From NCBI GenBank assembly GCA_049999805.1, contig JBNGIO010006073.1, positions 85,331 through 106,272 on the forward strand: a DNA stretch of 20,942 nucleotides. Direction: 5' to 3'. This document shows, one piece after another, positions 1-10,574 of the stretch. The notes below the pieces were generated by a model. It made no database searches and was not told where the DNA came from. It saw only the letters and a list, made by a program, of their open reading frames with translations. The position numbers were made by a program, and so were the translations under genes. How positions within the stretch are numbered: position 1 is the first letter of the stretch; each line of letters begins with the position of its first letter. This DNA is from Folioceros fuciformis (lineage: Eukaryota; Anthocerotophyta; Anthocerotopsida; Anthocerotales).

Positions 1-1
1 A

Positions 2-464
2 TATACAGATGCTGATTGGGCTGGTTGTGCGTATGACAGAAGATCAACCAGTGGATATGCATTCAGTCTGGGAAGTAGTATGATCAGTTGGCAAAGCAAG
101 AAACAACCGACAGTTGCTTTGTCAAGCACAGTAGCAGAGTATCGAGGAGCTACAATGGCAGCCTGTGAAGCAGCTTGGTTGCAGAAGTTGCTACATGATC
201 TTGGAAATATAGTGAACAACAAGGTTACAATCTACTGTGACAACATGAGTAGCATGAGGTTGGCTACTTATCCTGTGTTTCATGCTCGTTCGAAGCACAT
301 AGAAGTACAGTATCATTTCATCAGGGAAGCGGTATTATCTGAGAAGATAGATCTTCGGCACGTGAAGACCGAAGAACCAGGTAGCAAATATCTTTACTAA
401 GTCGCTAGGTAGAGATAAGTTCTTACACTTTTGTGAACTACTTGGAGTGTTACAAATAGTCTGA
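2..464 (+). pseudogene. Ty1/copia pol 3' end (RNase H), frameshifted
   Basis: This is the C-terminal part of a copia polyprotein, cut by the left edge of the window. The frame opens at base 2 with YTDADWAGC, a hallmark of the copia RNase H domain. It continues with [24 protein letters not shown] and YCDNMSS, which supply the acidic residues D, E and D of the RNase H active site. Near 375-379 the frame breaks: after KTEE the reading frame stops at about 400, while the next frame over carries on with family-typical sequence ([11 protein letters not shown]) and ends at the TGA at 462-464. A one-base insertion explains this. The element therefore could not make a full-length product from this copy. 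Polypurine tract and LTR follow directly. Identification is from motifs. Confidence 0.93.
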
Positions 465-466
465 GC

Positions 467-477
467 TTGAGGGGGAG
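467..477 (+). promoter_or_regulatory. Polypurine tract of the copia element
   Basis: TTGAGGGGGAG lies directly before the TG that opens the LTR and three bases after the pol stop. Such a purine run primes plus-strand DNA synthesis in LTR retrotransposons. Position and composition both fit. Confidence 0.8.
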
Positions 478-738
478 TGTTAGAAATCAAGCTCTAACTG
501 AATTGTTATTAAGAGCATACAACACTTAGGATAGTGTAGATTATCCCATATTGAACTCGTAGTTATCTATCACCTAAGTGTTATCAGGATATATCAAGAT
601 ATACTAGGATATTGCACCCTCGAGACTAAGGCTTACCTTATCGAGGGTTGCCCCGCCTGAAGGCTATATATGTAGCATCCTGTGCACCATAAGTAAGGAA
701 CTGTGGAGTCCTTCTAGGCCTATGGTGCTATTTCAACA
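478..738 (+). repeat. 3' LTR of the copia element (261 bp)
   Basis: The LTR begins TGTTAGAAAT right after the polypurine tract and ends ATTTCAACA. These ends form an imperfect terminal inverted repeat with the usual TG...CA. Three inverted repeats sit inside: AACACTTAGG at 521-530 with CCTAAGTGTT at 573-582, CCCTCGA at 617-623 with TCGAGGG at 641-647, and GCACCATA at 682-689 with TATGGTGC at 721-728. A TATA motif lies at 665-671. Sequence from 739 onward is LINE ORF2 coding sequence on the other strand, so the LTR end is also the insertion border. The right border is inferred from the terminal repeat; the 5' LTR lies outside the window. Confidence 0.8.
665..671 (+). promoter_or_regulatory. 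TATA box in the LTR
   Basis: TATATAT within GGCTATATATGTAGC, about 70 bases before the LTR end. It would place the start of R near 695-700 and leave a short U5. Assigned from sequence and position only. Confidence 0.5.
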
Positions 739-1688
739 GCTTGCTGCCTTAAGAGATGTCGTACCTTTTCCTCTAATCCCTCATGCAACCATGAAAAAAT
801 GAACCTAATGTACCGGGCCCCAATGCCAAAATCCCCTTTGACCTTCTCTACCTCCTTCCAGCGGGACTCGGCTCTATTCCATAAATGGCCAAGCTGGATA
901 ACGCCTTTTCGACAAGCCAGCCCGAAGATTTGTAACTGATATACCCTAGACCTGAAGTCCTGTACCCATAGTCTCGAAAAATCCTGCAAAGGGATACCAA
1001 GAACATCGTCCACATGGGAGAAGTTGCTAGGAAGAATATAGTGTTTGACCTCCAAGTAATTGCTCCAGATGGACTTAAAAAGCGGGGAGCATTCTGTAGT
1101 ATGAAGTAGCGGTTTGTTAGCCAGAATGTTGTCTATAGACCTCCTTCCCCTGGGCACAGCTTGGGTGCAATCCAAATGCTGTGTTAGAAGGCTCTTCCAA
1201 GGATAGTATGCCGGATCAGCTGCCCTGACAACCCATTGCGCATGCAAAACTTTCATCTTGGCACCCGAGTCTACCACCCCGAGACCCCGCACTTCACATG
1301 CCTGAATAGTATGTTGCCAAGACACTTTAGAACACCCAGCCATACTATCTCCCGAACGCTTGCACAGGAAAGAAGTCAGCACCTGTTGTACGCGCCTCAC
1401 CTCTGACTTAGAAGGGGCCCACAAAAACAAATAGTACCAAAGAGTTGCAGTAAGGATATGGTTGATCACCACCAACCTACTTGCCAAATTGAGCTCCAAC
1501 AATTGTAAACCAACTGCTTTGCAATTGAACCTGAGACAGACGTACTTCCCTATCTCCCCATTCTCATCCCCTTCTTGGAAAGGGAGTCCCAAATACTTGT
1601 GAGTAGACCCCAAGGTCACTCACCTAATGTGGTTAACACACTGAGGGGGCTCCCCCTCCATGTGTAGACACATCATGCGCGTCTTATT

Positions 1689-2623
1689 CTAATTCACCTT
1701 GCAGCCTGAAAGTTCACCAAAGACCTTGACCTGTTGGAGCAGTGCTTTTAATGAGGCCTCCTCTGCCGAGGAAAAGAGAAGAGTATCATCTGCAAATGCA
1801 GATACCCTTAGTTGTGTCCCATCTGGGTTCCGAATACCCACCACAGCTGGGTCTTGCTTGACTGCTCTGAGAAAGAAGTCAATGACGATAATAAATAAGA
1901 ACGGAGCAAGGGGGCAACCCTGACGTACCGATCGGGAGATTTCGAAACGCTCCATAAAAGAACCATTGACAACCACCTTGGCACTTGCGTCTTCACACAA
2001 AATGGCTACCCATCTATAAAAGATATTCCCGAAGCCGAAACTACGTAGGCATCGCCACAGGAAGTGCCACTCAACTCAGTCATAGGCCTTGTAGAAGTCA
2101 AGGGAAATGAAAACAACGGCTTTCTTCTGTACCTGTGCGTTGTACTTAGCCTCCCTCAGAAGAAGTAGGTTGTCCAGGATGCACCTATTTTGAATGAACC
2201 CTCTCTGTTCTTTCTCAATCCAATCATCAAGAAATGGAGTCATTCGGTTAGCCAGTGCCTTAGCAATCACCTTGTATGTGGTAGTGAGCAAGGTAATCGG
2301 GTGCCAATTGGAAATTGATAAACCGGTGTCTTGCTTAGGCAGCAGGGAGATAACCCCCATATTGAACCAACTCCCCATGCTACCCTCCTCCCAGAACGTA
2401 TTAACCCCTCCATGAATAGCAGTTGCATAAATTCCCACCCCCAGAGCAGGAATTCAGGGGGAATACCATCGTGCCCTGAGGATTTATCCCTTGGCATCCC
2501 CTTCAGGACCCGAAACACCTCATCGGCAGTTATCGGCTGATCTAGAGTCCTGCGTTGGTCTTCAGACACTTTGGCTGAAAACGCACCATATGTCAAAGAC
2601 CAAAGCCGTTCCCACCCTGCCAT
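1689..2623 (-). other. LINE reverse transcriptase domain remnant
   Basis: The - strand shows the non-LTR reverse transcriptase blocks in order: KSSGHDGIPPEFL (about 2460-2500), GVISLLPKQD, NWHPITLLTTTYKVIAKALA, EQRGFIQNRCILDNLLL, FISLDFYKAYD with the first catalytic Asp, VRQGCPLAPFLF, and FADDTLLFS with the paired catalytic Asp residues, then YLGLPF near 1575-1600. After KAYD the codon TGA (about 2076-2078) replaces the usual Arg of the DRVEW block. A frameshift near 2420-2440 separates the first block from the rest. Further upstream, 2634-3047 holds the basic linker (RAKVKWVRKGDGPSKFFF). Confidence 0.95.
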
Positions 2624-3043
2624 CTTCCCAACACTAGAGAAAATGCCAAATAAAGAAGAGGGTAATAAGGGATTTTAAAACTTCAAGCGACTCTTGCACC
2701 ACGCCATGCACGTCTGGGAGGGCCGGGATTCGCATCCTATGCCGGTTAGCGGCCAACTTGTCGAAGAAGAATTTAGAGGGGCCATCCCCCTTTCTTACCC
2801 ACTTAACTTTGGCCCGCTTAAACCATCCTCTTGCCCTGTCTTCTTCCAACTTAGCCAAGGCGCACTGCACCTCTGTTTTCTGGGCCTCTTCCACACTTGT
2901 GAAGTCCCGGCCCTCGCAGCTCCTTTGTAACCAACCCAGTTCTTCCCTCAAAAAACCTTCTTGCTGACGTTGTTCTCTTGCTCGTTGAACCCCCCTCCTC
3001 TGCAGATACCTAGTCGCTTCATTGTTAGCACGCATCAATTTGA

Positions 3044-3960
3044 TCACGCATTCTCTTCTTCCTGTGCAACTCCTTGCCAGCTGTTTTTGATATCTTCAAA
3101 GACACCTTTCTCCTCCAGTAAGGAGGTGTTCGTCCGAAAATGTTGCATGCGCCTCCTTGGGTGCTCCGAACCAGGAGCGAGCCTCAAATGCAAGCTAATA
3201 GGGTGGTGATCAGAAAGTATCGTACCAGCAAGAATACTGTACAACTCAACGAAAGCCAACCACCCTGACGGTAGATAAAACGTGTCCAACATGCGCGCTC
3301 CCAGATTCTGGTGTTGTTGGTTGGACCAGCTGAACATCAAGGAATGTGGTTGGCGATGCGCCGGAAGGGCCACCCAAGGATCCTACACCGCTAAGATCGT
3401 ATCTCTCAGCTCCTGCCAAGACATAGGCACTGCTTGAACATCAACTGGGCTATCGCCACGAATGTCTTCACGGTGTTCAACAAAGTTGAAGTCGCCAGCC
3501 AAAAGCCACGGAATCTGCACATCAAGCTGCTCACCAAGCCTGCACCAGAGGGTATTCCTGTCAACAACAACATTAGGCGCATAAATATTGCAAATTCTAA
3601 CCAGACCTTGAGAAGTTTGCAGCACCAGCCACACAAACCTCCCATCCTCATCCTGCCCCGATTTCAGGATGTTATGAGTTTGCTCAGGGTGAACTGTAAT
3701 GGACACTCCTCCGCGGGTCGTTGAAACGCGTTGAAAGGTGATTTCACCCCCGCTTGTCTCTCCTGCTCTAGCAGCTGCCCAAACAATTCTCCCATGAAGA
3801 AAGATTTTCTTCACTTTCTAAATATGCTCCAATGACAATTTATGCTCTTGCAAGCAAACCACATCCCATGTGACTTCCTCTTCGAGCAAATTCTTTAGTC
3901 TTCTACATTCCACGCTGTCTTCGACCACCCCCCCAGCCCCCTAACATTCCAGGAAATGAT
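3044..3960 (-). other. LINE apurinic endonuclease (EEP) domain remnant
   Basis: Key motifs of the L1-type endonuclease, which nicks target DNA to prime reverse transcription, occur in order: ISWNVRGLGG at about 3931-3960 (metal-binding Asn), VVCLQEHK at about 3840-3870 (catalytic Glu), NIYAPN, LLAGDFNFVE (Asp and Asn), and LSDHHPISL (terminal Asp-His). All motif residues survive. One frameshift lies in a C homopolymer near 3924-3937 and one stop at 3383-3385, between the GDFN and SDHHP motifs. Confidence 0.92.
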
Positions 3961-4257
3961 CCGCAAATGGGACCCCCTCTCATAATTTGTCAAAGTGTCA
4001 ATACCCATTTAACGAGATTTGCTTCAAAGATTCCGGACAGCAGATGGCTTGGGCATCCTAGCCCCAGAGACTGGCTTAGGCCGAGTTGAATGGCCCTTAG
4101 CTTGGAACTCAAGGGACAATCTTTGAAGCGTTTCTGACTTGCGCACAACAGGAGCAGTCCTCAATTCCTGGCCATCTAAGGGCCCCTCACTCCCACCCAG
4201 TGCCGTGGATGGCTCCCAAAACCTGTCATTCGCCCAAGGTGTCTCCAAGGACCATCT

Positions 4258-5682
4258 TCACTCTGGAATAAGTGAAATACTGGGACCATAAACTTGTTTT
4301 AACCGGATGTCAGCAAAAAAATGACCTTCCTTTTGGTATATCCCACTAAAAGATTCCACATCCTTACCCTCCTTGCCTACAGGTACACCTCTGGCAAACA
4401 AGAAGTCAAATATCTTCTCCTGCCCTGCGTGCAGATGGGGCAGTGTGATGCTAAGGGGTAGTTGTTCCCCCCTATCTCCTATCACCACTAGAAAAGAATA
4501 AAGGTCCTGAACCTGTCTCATAACCGTTAGGTTGATCATAAAAGGTCTGCCTGTTCTCCTTGTTGTACCTTCCGCCTTCCTGAGCGCCTGACCACTTGGC
4601 AAACCTGATACCTCCTGCCCTGAAGGAGAGTATCCATCCTGCGCCACCTCAGCCCGTACCAAATCCTTTTCTAGGGAATTTAATGGAGAGGTGCATCCTT
4701 CATCCTCGGAGAAGACGGCCTGCACCTCATGCCAGACAGTGTCAGCGTCCTTGTCGTCTTCAACATAAGGGGTGGAGAATAAGTCATCCTCGGATGCGTA
4801 TACTGCATTATCTCTCAGGGTGGGATTGGTACAGTTTATGGGGCTAGTGCAAACCACCTTGGATTTTCTGAAACACACAGCACCACTTCCACCCATTCCA
4901 AACCCCCGTCCTGCTCCAAGGCTGTGCTGCCCGCGTATTGCCCATGGGGCGTTCCCCATCCCTGCAGAGGCTTTCCAGAGAGATCTATTGCCACCACTGG
5001 TCCCTTCCACGACCTTACTCTTTTTCCCTTCCGGGGAGGCGATATCCAAGGCCAGGCGTTGAACAACCTTGTTCAATGCCTTCCTTGCCTCGGCCACAGC
5101 TATCTGGTCTTGCCGCTGATTACCTAATAACAGATCTTCCGAGACACCAGTCCTCTTCCCCACACCCATCTTCATGCTCCTCCGTGCGCCTGTAGTGAAC
5201 ACAGACGTTGATACCACTTTCCAAGCATCGGGCCTGGAAGCTGTTCCGGCGCCTGGCCTTGTGGTTCCAACAGGGCCGAGGTCACCCCTGAGCCCGAGAG
5301 ACTGAGGACCCGGAACCGGCAAGTTGTGGAATGCCGGGTTCACCCACGTAGAAGCAGGCAACGGAGGCCCATGAGGCTCCTTGAGGGATTCCTTTCCCAC
5401 TTCCTCCCCAACTACTTGAGTGGAAAATACAGGGCCAATCCCCTGGATCAAGCTCGCAGGAGCCATCCTATCACCAAGCACATGAGGAGTCGATGCCATC
5501 TGCTCATCAAAAACCAGGGTGGATCCTTTATTAGACCTCGAGAGCGTATCTAAAATTACCTCAGTCCCTAAAACCATGAGCATCGATGGCGACCCAGTGA
5601 CCCGAATGGCTTCAAGATGGCCGCTACCCACCTCCGAACCCGATACTTGCTTATTGGCATAGTCTGCCTCCAGACAATGCAC
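4258..5682 (-). pseudogene. Longest intact open stretch of LINE ORF1 (474 codons)
   Basis: This open frame has no recognisable enzyme motif. It contains a basic patch (EGKKSKVV), Gly-rich stretches (GAGRGFGMGGSG) and an acidic stretch (SEDDLFSTPYVEDDKDAD, EVQAVFSEDEG). Its C-terminal 100 residues look more ordered (MINLTVMRQVQDLYSFLVV, IFDFLFARGVPV, HFFADIRLKQVYG). The same frame continues past a single TGA (4258-4260) to the ORF1 end at 4024-4026. I read it as the C-terminal third of ORF1, because it shares strand and frame with the ORF1 tail and directly precedes the ORF2 start. A separate captured gene is possible but less likely. Confidence 0.6.
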
Positions 5683-6362
5683 TTTAGCTGCCCCAAGCCT
5701 GGAAGGAGATTGCTCCTTCTTACCAATGGCATTCGTGGAAGCTACTAAATTCAGCTTCCTATCCTATGTTCACCCTGCTTGGTGGACTCCAACAATAGGG
5801 ATCGTCTGCACACCTAGCTCCTCCTGACCGACCCAGCCACATTCTAAGGCACTCCACCCCCCTCTCGTCATCCTCCCTAGCAACAGCGTCTGACTCAGGA
5901 CTTGCTAGAGCATTCGCGTGATGTGTGTTGTCGAGTAGCGAGCCCGCCGCCTCCCGAGAGCTATCTTCGTCTAGGGGAGTGGAAAAACCATCCTTCTTAT
6001 TTGTCTGTTAAGGATTCACAGCCGCCTCCTGGCCTTGGGATCCCTCTGCCCGATGGATCCCCACCACAACGACCTCGCTCTCCACAGGCCTCTCATCCCT
6101 CCCCTTCAGCGCAGTGGACGGTTTATGCATCACCTATCCACACCTTGAAACATCCGTCACCGGAGAAATCCTACAGTCTTGAAGTTACGTGTTGAATCTG
6201 TCCGATGTCTCGGGGGAATGGGGTTTTTGCCACACACCTGAAACACTCGCCAGGCTGCGCCTCCCAACCTCAGTGCTAGGATCCCAGACAGACCGCACCA
6301 CCGACTCTTCATCAACCTCCCCACCGGGCTGCAGGGGTGGGAGTACGAAGCTCGCTTCCAAG

Positions 6363-7532
6363 AGACCAAGGTGGTGTGAATTCGCGGCTAGGGTCTGTGC
6401 CAAGGATTCCTCCTGAGACGAGAGCTCCGACCCGTTTCCCACCTCCTGTGTCACCCTATTGCCACTTGCTTGAGCCAACCTTCCCTTTGCAACTGAATCA
6501 CCCCAACCACTTGTATCCTGCCTGCCCGTCTCCTCGAAACCCCCCATTAACAAATCTGTCGGGATTACCATTTGACAGTCTACAGCCGCCTCCCCAGAGA
6601 CTACCCCAACAAGGACCTTCTGGCAAGAAGCGGGTCCCCGAGTAGCCAAACTCCCTTTGCTTTCTTGGACATATTCAGCTTGGGGACTGCCAACACCGAG
6701 AGCCGACCACTCACTCACCTCACCCCGGCCTGGCTGTCAATGATCGGTCACAACACTCGGACACCTCACTAAAGTAGCTCCGTCTTCACCAGCAACCCCG
6801 GCGTGTTCACGATCACCCGACTTAAGGTTGCTACCAGCCCTCAGGACGTCCTCCACCCATTTCCATCTTGCACACGTGGCCAAGTCAGCACCATTCTTTT
6901 GAACCATGATGGAAAGCATAGACGGGTCTGCTTGCATCGGCACCAGGCTCCCCTCGACAGCCAGGATTTGGTCCAGGGAATTTTCTTGAGATAGACGTCC
7001 CGACTTGTTCCCCAATCCCGATGACACCCTACTGCCTTGTGTTTGCACCTCCCGATGGCCCTTTGCAACTGGATCAACCCAAACACCGTCTTCTTCTTGC
7101 CTGCCCGTCTCCTCAGAACCCACCTTTAACAAGGCTGCTGGTTGCTCCGCTTCACTGGCATGATCCATACTCGCCTCCCCAAGGGCTGACCCAAGGGATG
7201 TATTCTGGCAGGCAGCAAGCGCCCAAGAAACCGGTCCCTCTTCTCCATCTTGCACAAGTTCTACTTGAAAACTGCCATCACCGAGAGCCAACAGCGCTCT
7301 CGCCTCACTTCGGACTGGCTGACAACCTTCAATCGCCTCACTCGGGTGTCTCACCACAGCAGCCCATTCTTCGACAGCAACCCCAAAGTTCTCGTGATCA
7401 CCGATCATACAGCTGCTGCCAGCCCTCGGGGCGTCCTCCACCCAATCCCATCCTGCACCAGAGGCTACCTCGGCGCAAAGCCTCTGCGCCTTGAAGGAAA
7501 ACAGTGATGGTTCAGCTTGCACCGACACCAAG
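6363..7532 (-). repeat. Two tandem copies of a 580-bp unit inside LINE ORF1
   Basis: Unit A (about 7532-6948) and unit B (about 6947-6363) align along their length at the protein level. VSVQAEPSLFSF pairs with VPMQADPSMLSI, WDWVEDAPRAGSS with WKWVEDVLRAGSN, and VGSEETGRQ with GGFEETGRQ. DPVAKGHREVQ pairs with DSVAKGRLAQA, and SQENSLDQILA with SQEESLAQTLA. The DNA offset is 579-585 bases at two anchor points (7100/6521 and 7513/6928). It is an in-frame internal duplication, so it arose while the region was translated or at least frame-conserved. Confidence 0.85.
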
Positions 7533-9684
7533 GCCTCCCCGACGGGCTGGGCCACCGCCTCGATAACATTCCTCATAGCCAAGACCTCAATCTCCCACTC
7601 CATCTCAGTGGGAGATTCTTGCGCCACCTTCCCAACTACCCCAATCTCCGGTTCTGGAGAACTCTCGCTGGCTTGTTGAAGTCGCCTACTAGGATGGTTT
7701 TCCATACTGTCCACACTTGCCTCGCGGCTAAATCCACCCTCCGTCTGCTCCTTAAGTGCGCTCCCCTCACCTCCCCTTGCCGACTTGGGGAGGAGCCCAA
7801 CGCCCACTGCTGGAAAGCCAGAGGGACGATCAGCTGGATCCAGCACCAGGGATCCTTCCAAGGTCCGATAGCCCACACAGCTCTCTGCTTCCACTGACCC
7901 CGGGAATCGTTGACCTGCCCCACCCTTATCTTTGCAAGCTTTTCAACCATCACCAACGCCTCCTCACCTGGCACAGTCGAAGAGGCACCGTCAAACTCCA
8001 GTCCTTGACAGGGAACTGAATCTCTGCCTATCCCTGTGTCCTGCTGCCGACTTGGGTTGTTCTGACGATCCTGACGCTCACCCTGTTGTGCCACCAACTC
8101 CCTCGTCTCCCTCCTACTCTCGTGCCCGGCAAGCGCACCTACCTCCAAGTCCTGATCCTCCCGTGCATCAAACACATGAGGGCCTGACCCGACAGTTCTC
8201 GTCGAGCTTGAACCTTCCTGTTTGCATACCTGTCTCCAGACCTGTTGCCCTGCACCCTTGCATGTAGCCAGGACACTCCCACCAACCAAAGGCTTGCCAG
8301 AGAGCACCGACCCTTCCTCCACCCCCTCAGGACCAGTGTCCAGAGCAGCTCCAGCGGAGCTTCCCGGAGTGGGAAGCTTATTGTAAGCGGTCAGCACTAC
8401 CTCTGAGGTGCTGAGTGGCTTGGTGGCATCAAACACTGCCTTCAAAGCTCTCCTTGCCGATGCACTCTCGAGGCATGCAGGTTGAAACCTGTGCAGCGAC
8501 TTGTCTGTACTCTTGGTTGCAACTTGGCTCTCTGGACTCCCGATTGCCACTTGTTCCTCTTGAGGAGGGTCGCATAGGATATTTGTTGGCGCCATCCCTG
8601 CTTTCCGGGTGTGCTCACCATTGTCAAGATCCACCTCCATAGGCACAGAGTCCTCTGCGAACATGTCTTCTGCCCATCTGAGCTCCTAGGTGCCTGGTAA
8701 TTTAAAACGAGATCGGGGCTGTGAGTAAGCCCAAGAACCCCAAATGAGCCTTGAAGACCACCCTAGATGCCAGTGTGACTCTGCCTTTGCCGAACTTCGC
8801 ATCTCTAATGTAGGCCAGCACTTGTGGCTCCCCCATCCATTGTGGCACACTATCGTCCCGAATTGTATACTCATCACCCAACTCAATCAGTGTGACCACA
8901 AACAAGATGGAAGAGGAGTCAACTAGTCGGTGGCACACCAGACTGTGCCTAGCTCCTCGCAGGACCTTGCTCACGGCTAGTTCACTATACCCCAGCCCCG
9001 CCTGCAGCATAACCTGAGACCTCATCTTAACAGTATCCTAAAAAACGGAAACCTGGTGCCCCGTCACGGCCCCAATTTGGAGGGCACGCGTAGGTAAGGG
9101 TCTGAATTCTCCCACCTTCGGCATCCAGTAGTAGAAAACCTTACCCACCTTCTTCCTCATAAGTACACACACTTTGATGTGCATGTTGGCTGCGTCCACA
9201 CTACCCGAGAAGAAACATTTCTGGATTCTACCTGCCCACTGCTGCGTTCCGGGGTTGGACCTCCAAGGTTTCTTGAACACACCTTGAAAGCCTGGTAGTG
9301 GACCCGGAAGGGCCTTCTCCGATTTGTCCCCTCCATTGCCAAACCTACCACGGAGAGGACAAGTCTGCTTAAGGTGGCTCTTCAAGCCACAAACACCGCA
9401 CCTGACAAGCAGATCCAGATAGTCAAAAAGTTGCGTAAAACAACAAGCTGGGTCCTTCGGATCTCGAATGATGACACCTTCAGGCAGATCCAGGAGGCTG
9501 TCCACCCTCACTCTACAACGCGGGGGCTTGTTGCTATCAAAAAAGTGCGAATCCACCTTGGGAATCTCCACCACTCGGCCTATAGTCCCCAGGATCTTGC
9601 GTAACATTGGAATGAGCTGCACAGGAAGAGCAGGAAGCCCCACCCAGAGGAATTGCCTCTTGATTGTCGACTGCATAATGGTGT

Positions 9685-10079
9685 TCCCTGGGGACTAGGC
9701 TTCCACCAGCAACGAAATGGAATCTCAAAGAGGCAGCATTGTGTTTAAGATTGCTTGTGCTCTCGCTACCTCATCACACTTGATTTGAAAGGAACCATCT
9801 ACTTTCAGGAACACATATGCTGGTGGGCATCGCGAGACTTGAGTCACCCAACTTTCTAGCTCCTCCACGGAAGGAGGGCCGCCGGACAACAACTGCCCCA
9901 CAACAGATTTGGCGGCGAGATTGTCTTCTTCCTATTGAAAATACCTCGCTTCAGTGATAAACTCCGCAAGGGGGCCCAGTTGAAGGCCTGGCCCCTCTTT
10001 TGCCGAAACCAAGGCAGATGCTTGAGATGTGTTTGCCTATGCCTGTACATGAACATGGTCCTCCACTATTGTCCGTACC
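9685..10079 (-). repeat. ORF1 segment, copy A (left of gap)
   Basis: 395 bp that match 10180-10574 base for base at a constant offset of 495, with roughly 30 differences, mostly transitions, and no indel by eye. Copy A has three in-frame TAG codons (9695-9697, 9932-9934, 10037-10039) where copy B reads TGG or CAG. It ends exactly at the first N. Confidence 0.93.
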
Positions 10080-10179
10080 NNNNNNNNNNNNNNNNNNNNN
10101 NNNNNNNNNNNNNNNNNNNNNNNNNNNNNNNNNNNNNNNNNNNNNNNNNNNNNNNNNNNNNNNNNNNNNNNNNNNNNNN
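10080..10179. other. Assembly gap (100 N)
   Basis: Exactly 100 N, the usual placeholder for a gap of unknown size. Both flanks carry the same LINE segment, so the join may be two contig ends that overlap but were not merged. Confidence 0.98.
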
Positions 10180-10574
10180 TCCCCAGGGACCAGGCTTCCA
10201 CCAGCACCGGAATGGAATCTCGAAGAGGCAACATTGTGTTTAAGATTGCTTGTGCTCCCGCTACCTCGTCACACTTGATTTGAAAGGAACCATCTGCTTT
10301 CAGGAACAAATATGTTGGCGGGCATCCCGAGACTTGAGTCACCCAACTTTCCAGCTCCTCCACGGAAGGAGGGCTGCCGGACAACAACCGCCCCACAACA
10401 GATCTGGTGGCGAGATTGTCTTCTTCCTGTTGAAAATACCTCGCTTCAGTGACAAACTCCACAAGGGGGCCCTGTTGAAGGCCTAGCCCCTCTTTTGTCG
10501 AAACCGAGGCAGACGCTTGCGATGTGTTCGCCTGTGCCTGTACATGAACATGGTCCTCCACTATTGTTCGTACC
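10180..10574 (-). repeat. ORF1 segment, copy B (right of gap)
   Basis: Second copy of the 395-bp segment at 9685-10079, open throughout in the ORF1 frame and continuing upstream to 10786 and beyond. It begins at the first base after the N run. It carries the DUF4283-like part (SVEELESWVTQVSGCPP). Confidence 0.93.

Larger units (their letters stand above)
739..4008 (-). pseudogene. LINE ORF2: endonuclease-reverse transcriptase remnant
   Basis: The start is the ATG at 4006-4008, directly after an in-frame TAA (4009-4011); the first domain follows within about 15 codons (IISWNVRGLGG). Endonuclease, linker, reverse transcriptase and C-terminal region follow in the normal L1 order. The frame is broken many times: a frameshift at a C-run near 3924-3937, stops near 3813 and at 3383-3385, frameshifts near 2640 and 2420, and stops near 2076, 1689 and 1620. 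The last stretch (1619 to 739; LVVINHILTATLWYY, FLC, VSWQHT, GLGVVD) resembles the region after the reverse transcriptase in plant LINEs. The reading frame seems to stop at 720-722, but its last five codons lie inside the copia LTR, so the true C-terminus has been displaced. Confidence 0.92.

Noticed and set aside
720-738. Natural stop codon of LINE ORF2 at 720-722
   Set aside because: These bases are within the copia LTR, as shown by its terminal inverted repeat ending at 738, so the stop is a by-product of the insertion.
4596-8642. Many proline-rich + strand open frames
   Set aside because: They are antisense to the acidic LINE ORF1, overlap each other, and show no domain; composition alone explains them.
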